From the NCBI GenBank assembly GCA_003987725.1, contig RXJH01000007.1, positions 220,817-284,816 on the forward strand: a stretch of 64,000 nucleotides of DNA, in the 5' to 3' direction. This document shows, in pieces, positions 18,701 through 26,464 of this stretch. The stretch is from Hyphomicrobium sp. (GTDB taxonomy: Bacteria; Pseudomonadota; Alphaproteobacteria; Rhizobiales; Hyphomicrobiaceae). The notes beneath the pieces were generated by a model. It saw only the letters and a list, made by a program, of their open reading frames with translations. It was not told the origin of the DNA and made no database searches. Each line of letters begins with the position of its first letter. Position 1 is the first letter of the stretch. The position numbers and the translations under genes are program-made.

Positions 18701-20948
18701 TGTGATCGATGACCACGAACTTCTGCGTCGGATCATGCCAAGCGACAAACGAAACCGTCTGCCGCCGCGTTTTGATCAGGTGGCTGGCCAATGCCATTTC
18801 GAAGCGGGCAATCCCGGTCCATCGTCCCTTATGATTGGCGCTCGTCGTGACGTCGAAAACAATATGACCGTCTAGCTCCGCGGCATCATTTTCGTTCGAC
18901 GCCTTGTGATCTTCATGCTCCGCCGCCACGCGATCCTGACAGGAAGAATCTCTCTTTGCGGCGAAGTCTCGGGCGGCTTTCTGATACACATGGTGCGTCT
19001 GCTCCGCATACCGCTCCCAGCTGAAGTTCCGGGCAACATAGTCCTTCTGCTCCGCGCGACGGCTCGCGTCGAACGGAGCTTCATAGGCTTCGAGGATGGT
19101 GTCGCGAATTGAGCCAAGATCCGCCGGATCACAATATCGCGCAAGGTTGCCGAAATATTCGGGTTCTGAACTTCGGTTGGAAAGCACCATCGATGCTCCA
19201 GCCGCGGCCGCCTCGAGCGCCGCAAGAGGCGCCCCCTCGCACCAGCTTGGCAACACCGAAACCCTGGCACCCGCGAGCGCAGAAGCAATCAACGGACTGT
19301 TGGGATCGATACGGCCGGTGAAGTGAATATTGTCCCCGGCGCGCCGATGAAGCGTTTCACCATACTTTTTATCGGAGATCGCACCGATCAGGACGACCGG
19401 AATATTCAGACCGCTCAAAGCTTGAATGAGCATCAGCTGGTTTTTTCGCGACTCTATCCGGCCAACGCAAACGACATAATCTTTGAGCCCGAACGCATCC
19501 GCAAATAGGCTTGGATCTGCGTGCCCGAAGCGACCGACATCAACCGGATTGCGAACGATCGTCGAAGTTTCAACCTCAGCGCCTATACGTCGGAGAGCGC
19601 GTTGCTCGTGCTCGCTGAGACAAATGACTTCATCGGCCAGCCTGATCATTTCCCTGACGTACGCATGATGGCCGGGAGCGGCCTCGGTACTCGTTCGGCC
19701 GAGTTCGCGCGCATGCTCGAACGCCGCCCGTGCCAAAACAAGCTCGGCCTCGAGGCGATCGGCCTCCCATTCCTGAGCAAAAAGCTGCGGGATCGTTCCC
19801 GACCAGAATTCATTCTCTGTCTGATCGAGGAAGATCGGAGAGAACACGAACGGCTTGCCCAGCGAATGGCACTTGCGGGCCATCGTCAAAGCGGTTTCGA
19901 GAGACCAGACGTTGAAACCATGAACGATGTCGGCGTCGAAAATCGCAGGATCGGGAAAGTTGCGAACCTCGGCAAAAACGCCGCGCCGCCGCAAATAATC
20001 CGCCGTTGCCGGAACCCGCACTGTCGGGCCGCCGAGAGAATGGCGCTCAGACCCGTGAGTCAGAAGAACCACCTTCCCCAAGTCCTCGCGGACGTCGTCG
20101 TCCCGTGAAGCGCCGTCCTCCGAAATGTGCAATCGAGGGCGATGCTCTTTCAGCAGACTCTGAAAGAGCTTGTCGTGCCCCTCCGCCCACGCGTCCCAGG
20201 TACGGTCGAGCACGGCGCCCCGCAGGGCAGCTCGCTCCGAGACGACTTGCTCCAGCACACGACGCAGATCGGCCGCATCGCCATTCTTGAACGCGATATG
20301 CGGAAATTCCCCGACCCAGCCGACCGGCGAGGCAATCACGGGTACGCCGCAGGCAAGAGCTTCCACGACACACATGGGCCCACCCTCATAGAAAGCGGGC
20401 ACCAGAATGTAGTCCATCCCGTTATAGAAATCGCAGAGCTTGTTTCCAGGAACCAGCTCCGCCGGCCCGGGCCACCCATCGCCGGTGAAATGCCATTCGA
20501 TCCCGGGAACATCCATCACTTGCTGGACAAGCGATTCACCCTTGCGTCCGGTGTGATAGGTGCGTCCGACGACCCCGATCTTCACCCGCGGAACAAATTG
20601 GTCCAAATCCACGCCAGGCGAAATCGAGATGACATTCTCAATGCCCTTATCTCGAATGACGTCCTCATACATTCGAGAATGGCAAACGCAATAATCAACG
20701 TCGCGCGCTGCAGCAAAAAATTCCGCGGCGGTTTCCTCGTTTTTCTCCAAATGAGCGAAATAGGCCAACTCGATTGGCGAAACTCTTTGCCGCCTGCAGG
20801 AATATGTAATGTAATATTGAATGCTCGCACTTGGGTCCACGGCATCGCGGTGACGAACGTATGGCAGACGTTGCGTCAGTTCCGAAGCCAGTTTTTCTAG
20901 AATCCACCCCCGATCCGACGTAACAATATTTACGCTACCAAGCGCCAT
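15735..20948 (-). CDS. Giant protein: three glycosyltransferase modules plus four beta-sandwich repeats
   Basis: This 1737-residue protein carries three successive GT-B modules. Module 1 (about 1-270) has FYEGGPMCVVEALACGVPVI. Module 2 (about 290-660) has GRIESRKNQLMLIQAL and SWCEGAPLAALEAAAAGAS. Module 3 (about 690-1080) has GRWTGIARFEMALA, VGAVHARKNYGLLY and SLYEGWGLPVAESLARG. The last 640 residues contain four copies of one beta-rich domain, each ending in a variant of D-x-R-x-LGV-x-V-R (DRPVGIGLSKF, EEFTLGIFGVRI, DDRLLGVLVRSL, DQRALGVFVRQC). Three active sites in one chain suggest processive assembly of an oligosaccharide repeat, and the repeats may bind it. The frame is open throughout. 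No membrane segment is seen. Confidence 0.88.
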   Translation of the reverse strand: MALGSVNIVTSDRGWILEKLASELTQRLPYVRHRDAVDPSASIQYYITYSCRRQRVSPIELAYFAHLEKNEETAAEFFAAARDVDYCVCHSRMYEDVIRDKGIENVISISPGVDLDQFVPRVKIGVVGRTYHTGRKGESLVQQVMDVPGIEWHFTGDGWPGPAELVPGNKLCDFYNGMDYILVPAFYEGGPMCVVEALACGVPVIASPVGWVGEFPHIAFKNGDAADLRRVLEQVVSERAALRGAVLDRTWDAWAEGHDKLFQSLLKEHRPRLHISEDGASRDDDVREDLGKVVLLTHGSERHSLGGPTVRVPATADYLRRRGVFAEVRNFPDPAIFDADIVHGFNVWSLETALTMARKCHSLGKPFVFSPIFLDQTENEFWSGTIPQLFAQEWEADRLEAELVLARAAFEHARELGRTSTEAAPGHHAYVREMIRLADEVICLSEHEQRALRRIGAEVETSTIVRNPVDVGRFGHADPSLFADAFGLKDYVVCVGRIESRKNQLMLIQALSGLNIPVVLIGAISDKKYGETLHRRAGDNIHFTGRIDPNSPLIASALAGARVSVLPSWCEGAPLAALEAAAAGASMVLSNRSSEPEYFGNLARYCDPADLGSIRDTILEAYEAPFDASRRAEQKDYVARNFSWERYAEQTHHVYQKAARDFAAKRDSSCQDRVAAEHEDHKASNENDAAELDGHIVFDVTTSANHKGRWTGIARFEMALASHLIKTRRQTVSFVAWHDPTQKFVVIDHNAILSRDVGSNLALAGKRGFQVPKFRAGTRLFVGGSAWMQNSRYADALGDFCASAGLELTVAFHDIVPVKFPHWFNEGYAPKFVANLKVVLANARDILAVSENTKKDVEDFAFANGLFLPTIRILREGDDFGVFSSSDAGHDQSPLIEALKGQQFILAVGAVHARKNYGLLYNVWTRLAEKLGKKCPKLVIVGGVAWNGNDVARAFKEDPRTAPNVHIVDNIEDDLLNWLYERCLFTAYPSLYEGWGLPVAESLARGKICIASNSSSIPEVGGQLADLIDPLDFAAWYAKILFYCGSKSARDLREAQIAEGYVNYPWSVAADEFAKQLTAPLSERAVKDGYLTGALVDVGSPARPDVSLVGWFNREGWGVWAAKTTSVIAVSLRSPLTADALLLLHARALASYQLPVRCALEVDGKHVATLQFDTATVRLCSVPIPKELVRDKLQITISFRVSHLIPISSVVPKSADDRPVGIGLSKFALLDARYPFAVKRYATSPDDVLNSVYVGDELDLRMPEVARSIMGPHVKTDSAWGARNPGADSKLKFEIHRGRSGDLDLDIRFRAVASSEKPVSAVIVAEGGEVVGRIEAVDSNLHWSTIRIPEKLIISARPLILEVLRMDMRSPSLLGVGTDEEEFTLGIFGVRIRSSYGVAAEPKARLYPFGQTIVLGDSAPTEDSFILPSTWHLAEPHGQWTLGESGCFDLRLRDDVSPEAEIEIVAAVPGELIDGTEGPSLAVEINGREIVRQSRAHANFEAIRARISPELLAEGSKSLRIRLSTDRTFVPSRAGESKDDRLLGVLVRSLSVVPGRACSRNDAPVSYEIGDTLAFGRQVRVRFQRNADPFLSSETWHESEVKGRWTNGVRGSFLLRPEALSERDLVIEVMAGIGAGALVGEKRRELSLRINDVEIARQTRHNGRVAVIGGVIPRSLVEEASAWMIDIEVDRSFQPSEAFGSTDQRALGVFVRQCRILEGGAKKLAVLSSLGARLLSQ

Positions 20949-21238
20949 GTTCAGTTCCCACTCCGAACAATACTAGTCCCCCAGGCGCGGCGATCGCGCA
21001 CCGGCCGATGATGTAGCAAATCGCTACCCGAAGCCCCCCTTGAACCAAGCCACACGGAAGCTAACTCTAATGGGACTAACGCAAAGAAATGCATTTTAAA
21101 AGCCAAGAAACAATATCAAGCGGCGGATGAAGCTATTAGAAAATAGCGGCCACGAATTGCCAATTCCAAATTGGCCGCCGCCTGGCGATTTCACGCTGCC
21201 GGAACCTGTCTGCATCACGCGGAAGTTGATAAATCGAC
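20949..21238. other. Divergent intergenic region
   Basis: This 290-base spacer separates the giant glycosyltransferase from the rightward propeller gene and should hold both promoters. A 76-codon frame starting at 21127 runs into the next gene out of frame and has no ribosome binding site. I see no other structure. Confidence 0.35.
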
Positions 21239-22453
21239 ATGACGAGCTTATCCCGCCGTCGCTTCATTATCGGCGCAGCTACAACGGTCAGCGCGCCTGC
21301 CTTATTGAACGGCAGAAATATTTGCGCCCCGGCCTTCGCTCAGAAAGCCAGCGATGAGCCAATTCGTCCACCCTCTCCGCTGATCAAACGCGTCGTCAGC
21401 TCGCCCCCGAATACATATTTCACGTATCCCCATTCCAACGGCTTCCTGCCCGACGGCCGCGCCGTTCTGGCTTCGACTCCGAAAACCGGACCCGGGCTCG
21501 ACTTCATCGCCTTCGACCCGCGCACCGCCAGCGTCGAACACTTGGCGTACGTACGCGACACCCGCATGTACTATAGTATTGCGGAAAACGGCCTGATGCT
21601 CGTCAGCCAGAAAGAAGGGGCCGCCGTCGTCGACCTTGGTGCGAAGAATCCGCAGCCTCGCACGATCCTGCACGAGCCGAATTGGATCACGTCTGCCGAC
21701 AACGACATCTCACCGGATGGGAAATGGGCGTTGCTGACGAGGTCCCGCTACGTGGCGCCTCAGAACTACCGTTGCGACATGGTCGAAATTGCAACCGGAC
21801 GCATCAAGAACATCGCCGCGCCGGGCTGGCCGATGGACCATGCGCACTTCTCACCCTACGATCCCTCGTGGATCGCCTACTGCGCAAACCGCAACGGTCG
21901 CGACCCGCAGCGCATGTGGGTCTGGAATGAAGAGCGCGCGCCCCGAGGCAGGAATATTTTCCGCCAGCAACAGCTCAGCGGGAAGTTTTTTCATATCGGC
22001 CACGAACGCGCGATGTTTCACAAGCCCGCGATGCTGGTCGTCGCCTACGGCACGAGCAGCGCAACGCCGCGAGGCCTGTATGAAGTCGGCTTCAATGGCA
22101 GCGTTCGCCTCTTAAGCGAGTCAAATCGCGACCTTCACTGCAACATCAGTCGAGATGGCCGTTGGGCGGTGGTCTCGCTGCAAGGAAAATACGACCCCGG
22201 CGACGCGCGGCCACCATCCGACTGGCTAACGTCGGGCGGGAATTTCGGGTATCTCGACGTTATGGTCGTCAACGCGGCAACAGGAAAACGCATTTTTCTA
22301 TACCGAGGGACAAGCTCTACCGCGGGCCAGCCGTATGGAGTCCAACCGTCACTTAGTCCAGATGCCCGATGGGTTGTGATCAAAGACTCAAAAGAGAGAT
22401 GCACCTTATTTCTAGAAGTCGATCAGCACGAGCTAAATTCATTCCTCTCCTAG
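21239..22453 (+). CDS. Tat-exported oligogalacturonate-lyase-like beta-propeller
   Basis: The 404-residue product begins with a twin-arginine signal (SRRRFIIGAATTVSAPALL), so it is exported folded. The mature part is a propeller with repeated SPDGKW/SRDGRW/SPDARW blades. Two histidine-containing segments, MDHAHFSPYDPSWIAYCANR and GKFFHIGHERAMFH, resemble the metal and catalytic region of PL22 oligogalacturonate lyases. Those enzymes are normally cytoplasmic and cleave unsaturated oligouronides. Here it may trim a uronic-acid polymer in the periplasm. A non-catalytic TolB-like propeller is the alternative. It is flanked by divergent and convergent polysaccharide genes and is alone on its strand. 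Confidence 0.65.
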   Translation: MTSLSRRRFIIGAATTVSAPALLNGRNICAPAFAQKASDEPIRPPSPLIKRVVSSPPNTYFTYPHSNGFLPDGRAVLASTPKTGPGLDFIAFDPRTASVEHLAYVRDTRMYYSIAENGLMLVSQKEGAAVVDLGAKNPQPRTILHEPNWITSADNDISPDGKWALLTRSRYVAPQNYRCDMVEIATGRIKNIAAPGWPMDHAHFSPYDPSWIAYCANRNGRDPQRMWVWNEERAPRGRNIFRQQQLSGKFFHIGHERAMFHKPAMLVVAYGTSSATPRGLYEVGFNGSVRLLSESNRDLHCNISRDGRWAVVSLQGKYDPGDARPPSDWLTSGGNFGYLDVMVVNAATGKRIFLYRGTSSTAGQPYGVQPSLSPDARWVVIKDSKERCTLFLEVDQHELNSFLS

Positions 22454-22481
22454 CATCGTCCCCTTTAAGCGGCAGATCTGA

Positions 22482-24314
22482 TCATAAAGGCGGCCTTCCC
22501 CATTCTAAAGCGGAGCCACGATTCAGAATCTCGGCCGAGACCATCGGGCCATCCTTCGGCGGCTCAACGTCCCCAGTCATATGGAGTTGCAAACCTAGGA
22601 TGGTGAACATTTGATTGGCAGCAGCTGTTGACTTCAACGCTCCATCGCTATCGAGGAATAAATTCAACTTACTCCGATCCACGAATTCAAACAATTCAGT
22701 CTCAGCAGAGAATGTCGATTTGACCTTATCTTTCGCTTCGGAAAAGAACTCCCAGGCGAAAGGACGAATAAATTTGTCGCTGGCTCCAGCAGCAAAACTG
22801 TCGAACGCCAGCGCGCCTTGCGGAAAGATATGGCCAAGACTGTCGTGCCACTTGTCTTTCACAAACGGAACGCTGCAAAGCTCTCGCTTCGCGTACCAAA
22901 GCAGCGCGCAATGCGTCAGTTCGGCCTCACCTGCGAACCTGCCAAAAAGGAAATGCGTTTTCTGAAGCTTAGGATGAATAAGCGGATCGACATACAGCTT
23001 GGCGCCGCTCGCCATAGAGGCTATGCCCTGATGCAAGGGGACCCGATACGATACGAAAAACAACTCTGGCAATGCTTGTGGGTCGTATCCCTCAGCAATT
23101 TTCTGCTTGACCCAGGATGCCATCCAATTTGCATCTTTCCTCACGACTTCATCTCGGATGACGCGATTGACATCCGGAGGCACGTGATACGATCTCCACC
23201 TTACACAAGCATCGTCAATGTTCTTGATGGGTTTGGTGACGAATTGCTTCGCGATTCCCCTTCGATAAAGTTCTCCGCCAAAACCCGAAATCTCAATGCG
23301 CGGATTTGAAGAGAAGCGCTCTTTACTCCCCGACACAGGTAACAGAAGACCTTTGTACCTTCCAATTTGCGCCCGCAATGAAGGCCAATATGCCTCTGCC
23401 GTAAGATTTGCCGGTCGACCAACGATTTCCCTGCCCGCTACGCCAAGAACCGATCTGACACGAGCCGAAATCTCAAATTCCGGTGAGTTCTCGATTCCGG
23501 ATGTGAAAACATCCAGATTATCTCCTAGCCCCGCACGAACGGCGTAAGCAGCCATAACGCGGCTATCTTTGCCACCCGATAGGCCTAGACTTATTTTTGT
23601 AGAAACCAAGGTCCCCAGAGTTTTGAATGTTTGGAGCAGACGGTCTGAGGCTGTCTCGTAGTCGGCAACCGAGGGAATGTCGTACGCGCCGAACCATCCC
23701 CAATCATCATCCAGAGACATCGTCCTCAGTCCATACTCATCGAAAATGAGGACTTGCCCTGTTTTCAATAGCTCTACCCCAGGGAATATTTCGTCTCCCC
23801 AAATCTGACTATGAACGCAGAGAGATGTGGCTGCCCGCGCGCTCAACCGTTGCCGATTCTCCGCCAACAGGGACAAGACGTTGCTGACAATAACGATGCC
23901 GTCGGATTTCCTATAAAACCAAGGATAACGTCCACACAGATCTGAAAACGCAATTAGTCTTTCGGCGGAAACATCGGCAACCGCATATGAACTTGCGACG
24001 CTCTGCCGAAATCTCCGTGGCCCAAGCCTGAGATACTGAGCAATGTCATCCGCCCCGTATTTCCCATTCGCGGCGAGATCATCGATTAATGGAACGCCGG
24101 CGAACGCAAACGCTCCGCTATCAGAAATCGAAGCCGAGCCCCCAGGAAATACCGGATTTTCCATCTCAGCGCTAAAAAATAAGGAAGTAGACGTTCTCGC
24201 AACTCTGACGTGTTTTGGATGGAAATTTAGCCTATCCCTCCACGCGCTAAATATATTTTTCTCTATCTCCGTAATTTGCCCCGGCGAACCTACTGCAACC
24301 AAAATCCCGTGCAT
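22482..24314 (-). CDS. Asparagine-synthase-like protein without N-terminal cysteine
   Basis: The product is about 610 residues. The start ATG 24314 follows AGGGGACG and is preferred over 24368. The N-terminal part resembles a class II glutamine amidotransferase fold (FSDLCGRYPWFYRKSDGIVIV), but the chain starts Met-His-Gly, so the catalytic Cys2 needed for glutaminase activity is absent. The C-terminal synthetase domain keeps the ATP PP-loop SGGKDS (246-251). Such proteins adenylate a carboxylate and transfer an amine. In a polysaccharide locus a likely substrate is a uronic acid, with ammonia or another amine as donor. The gene is convergent with the PL22-like gene, 28 bases apart. Confidence 0.75.
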   Translation of the reverse strand: MHGILVAVGSPGQITEIEKNIFSAWRDRLNFHPKHVRVARTSTSLFFSAEMENPVFPGGSASISDSGAFAFAGVPLIDDLAANGKYGADDIAQYLRLGPRRFRQSVASSYAVADVSAERLIAFSDLCGRYPWFYRKSDGIVIVSNVLSLLAENRQRLSARAATSLCVHSQIWGDEIFPGVELLKTGQVLIFDEYGLRTMSLDDDWGWFGAYDIPSVADYETASDRLLQTFKTLGTLVSTKISLGLSGGKDSRVMAAYAVRAGLGDNLDVFTSGIENSPEFEISARVRSVLGVAGREIVGRPANLTAEAYWPSLRAQIGRYKGLLLPVSGSKERFSSNPRIEISGFGGELYRRGIAKQFVTKPIKNIDDACVRWRSYHVPPDVNRVIRDEVVRKDANWMASWVKQKIAEGYDPQALPELFFVSYRVPLHQGIASMASGAKLYVDPLIHPKLQKTHFLFGRFAGEAELTHCALLWYAKRELCSVPFVKDKWHDSLGHIFPQGALAFDSFAAGASDKFIRPFAWEFFSEAKDKVKSTFSAETELFEFVDRSKLNLFLDSDGALKSTAAANQMFTILGLQLHMTGDVEPPKDGPMVSAEILNRGSALEWGRPPL

Positions 24315-24526
24315 GCTCGTCCCCTGCCACCAGCTCAGAAAGAGAGCCATCTGCGTTCGCGGTGTCAACCTAATGGCGTTGGTCGCCTTCCCGGTTTATT
24401 GCGGAACCTCAGCGCCGCACTTGAAGCCTGCAGGCGAATATTTGACAATCGAAGGCGGAATCCATCGTTACAGCTGGTCGCGCCGCGCCAAGCGACGGCT
24501 TTGCGGCTCAACGCGGGGAGTAAATT

Positions 24527-25243
24527 ATGAATCTAGTGGAAGCTGACCAAATTGCCAGCTTACCGGGACTAAGTGTCGGAGCGTGGGCTCTAGATCGAGT
24601 GAGCATTCGCTTGTCCATCGAAATGCTGAATCGTTTGCGGAAAGAGGAAGCACAAGTGCACATTGGCGCAAGGCCTTGGTCGGGACCAGAATCATCGTTT
24701 GAATGTGGCGAATTTCTTGGAAAAACGCGGATCGATTTCCTTGAACCGGATGGACATGTGCGCATCGGGCGATGTGGAACTCTCAACACAACTATTGCTT
24801 GCTACCGGGGCGTTGAGGTTAGTATCGGTGATCGAACAACCATCAACGGCGCAAGATTTTCTGTAATGAACAGTCGAGTAGTCTTGGGCGAAGATTGCAT
24901 GCTCGGGGATAGTATTATTTTCCAACCCAATGACCAGCACGCTATCTACGATCTCGAAAACTTGGACAGAGTCAACACTAAGACAGATATCATCCTCGGT
25001 GACCGCGTGTGGGTGGGCCTTGGTGCATTCCTTCTTGCCGGTGCGGAAATCGGAGAAGGTTCCATCATCGGTGCCGGTAGCATCGTGACGGGTAGCATTC
25101 CTCCGTTCTCCGTCGCGGCGGGCGTTCCCGCCCGTGTCGTACGATCAAATGTTTCCTGGTCGCGCAATCCTTCAGCGCCCGACTCCGGGACACATCGCAT
25201 GCGCGAAAGATTTAAGACACTGCAATCGAAAACAAAAGACTAG
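24527..25243 (+). CDS. Left-handed beta-helix acyltransferase (WbbJ/CysE type)
   Basis: The 238-residue protein shows the hexapeptide repeat of LbetaH acyltransferases: VEVSIGDRTTINGARFSVM, VVLGEDCMLGDSIIF, IILGDRVWVGLGAFLL, AEIGEGSIIGAGSIVTGSI and FSVAAGVPARVVR. The histidine in NDQHAIYD is at the usual catalytic place. Such enzymes O-acetylate sugars with acetyl-CoA, so modification of the glycan built here is likely. The gene faces away from the asparagine-synthase-like gene, with a 212-base spacer. Its stop lies 41 bases before the methyltransferase gene, which is probably in the same transcript. Confidence 0.85.
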   Translation: MNLVEADQIASLPGLSVGAWALDRVSIRLSIEMLNRLRKEEAQVHIGARPWSGPESSFECGEFLGKTRIDFLEPDGHVRIGRCGTLNTTIACYRGVEVSIGDRTTINGARFSVMNSRVVLGEDCMLGDSIIFQPNDQHAIYDLENLDRVNTKTDIILGDRVWVGLGAFLLAGAEIGEGSIIGAGSIVTGSIPPFSVAAGVPARVVRSNVSWSRNPSAPDSGTHRMRERFKTLQSKTKD

Positions 25244-25283
25244 TCAACAACTGCCCAAAAACGCTGCCTGGCAAAAGAAATCC

Positions 25284-26306
25284 ATGCCCTACAATCTAGC
25301 CATCCCCGGCCAGGTCTCCGAGCACCAACTCAAAGCCATCGAAGCCGTCGCAACACTCGTGCCGAAGAACGGCAAGGTCGTGGAAGTGGGATCGCTTTTC
25401 GGCTGCTCGAGCTGGGCATGGGCCAAAAGCGTCGACCCCTCGGCCACCGTCTATTGCATCGACCCTTGGGAAAAGAACGAAGGCGTGCGCGCGATGGAAG
25501 CCCGCCTCGGCATCAAGTACGGCATCGAACAGTTCAAAATCCACACGGCCGACTGCCCGAACATCCGCCCGCTGCAGGGGTATTCGCCCATCCAGTTCGA
25601 AGACTGGTCCGATCCGATCGACGTCTATTACGAAGACGCCGTGCACACCAATCCTATACTGGCCCAGAACCTCGCGTTCTGGTCGAAGAAGATCAAGCCG
25701 GCAGGAATCTTGTGCGGCGACGATTATCGCCCGCGGTTTCCGGATGTCATGAACGGCGCGCAGACACTCGCCAAGCAGTTCGGCCGCGAGCTGCTCCGGG
25801 TCGATTTCTTCTGGTGCCTGCTGCCGAGCGAAGAGCTGCTGCCCGGAACGGACACCGTTGCTGCTCGCTTGCGCGCTCTCGGCACCGAGCACGATGCTTT
25901 GAAGCGCAAGCGCGGGACGGTCTTCTACATCGGACCGCGCAATCCACTCGAGCCTGTTGCGATCGGCACGAGTCCCGCAGTCGCTTGCCGCGTCTCGAAC
26001 GAGAGCCTGGATGCCTGGCCCAGCGCCCCGAACGGATACGTCTCGGCTGGCGTCAGGATCACGACGGAAGCTCAGCCCGGAAAGGTCCTCTCCGAAACCC
26101 ATCTCGGATTGGCGGTTCAACGCCTCGCGCCCGACCTTCCGGTCGATTTCGAAATAGCGCTTCCGACAGCGACACTTCCCGAGGGCAAATATCGCGCAGT
26201 ATTCGACGTCGTAAGTCCGAACGGAACATGGGCGATGACGCCCTCGGTCGGAAAAACGTCCGGCGTTCCATTTTCTATCCAACCGCGCACTGGCGCAGCG
26301 GTTTAA
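25284..26306 (+). CDS. Class I methyltransferase with C-terminal beta domain
   Basis: The product is 340 residues from ATG 25284 (MPYNLAIPGQVSEHQLKAIE). The open frame extends upstream to 25134 but that part overlaps the acyltransferase gene. Residues about 30-220 fit a Methyltransf_24 SAM domain: VVEVGSLFGCSSWAWA, TVYCIDPWEK and GILCGDDYRPRFPDV. From about 240 comes a beta-rich extension (PEGKYRAVFDVVSPNGTW) whose layout recalls the C-terminal domains of other proteins in this locus. It probably methylates a sugar hydroxyl. Confidence 0.8.
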   Translation: MPYNLAIPGQVSEHQLKAIEAVATLVPKNGKVVEVGSLFGCSSWAWAKSVDPSATVYCIDPWEKNEGVRAMEARLGIKYGIEQFKIHTADCPNIRPLQGYSPIQFEDWSDPIDVYYEDAVHTNPILAQNLAFWSKKIKPAGILCGDDYRPRFPDVMNGAQTLAKQFGRELLRVDFFWCLLPSEELLPGTDTVAARLRALGTEHDALKRKRGTVFYIGPRNPLEPVAIGTSPAVACRVSNESLDAWPSAPNGYVSAGVRITTEAQPGKVLSETHLGLAVQRLAPDLPVDFEIALPTATLPEGKYRAVFDVVSPNGTWAMTPSVGKTSGVPFSIQPRTGAAV

Positions 26307-26464
26307 TGAAGATCTGCTTCGCCAATCCCGATGCCACCCGGTCGGGCGATATTCTGAGCCAAGCGTCGATAAAAAACCGCCCTCGATTGCCGTGCGCCGG
26401 ATCGCGATAGAGTTGGAGGCTTAGCGGGCCAGCCACCTGCTCGCGGAAGCCATCAGCGTTGCTT

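Noticed and set aside
21127-21357. Small frame upstream of the PL22-like gene
   Set aside because: It has no ribosome binding site and overlaps the propeller gene in another frame.
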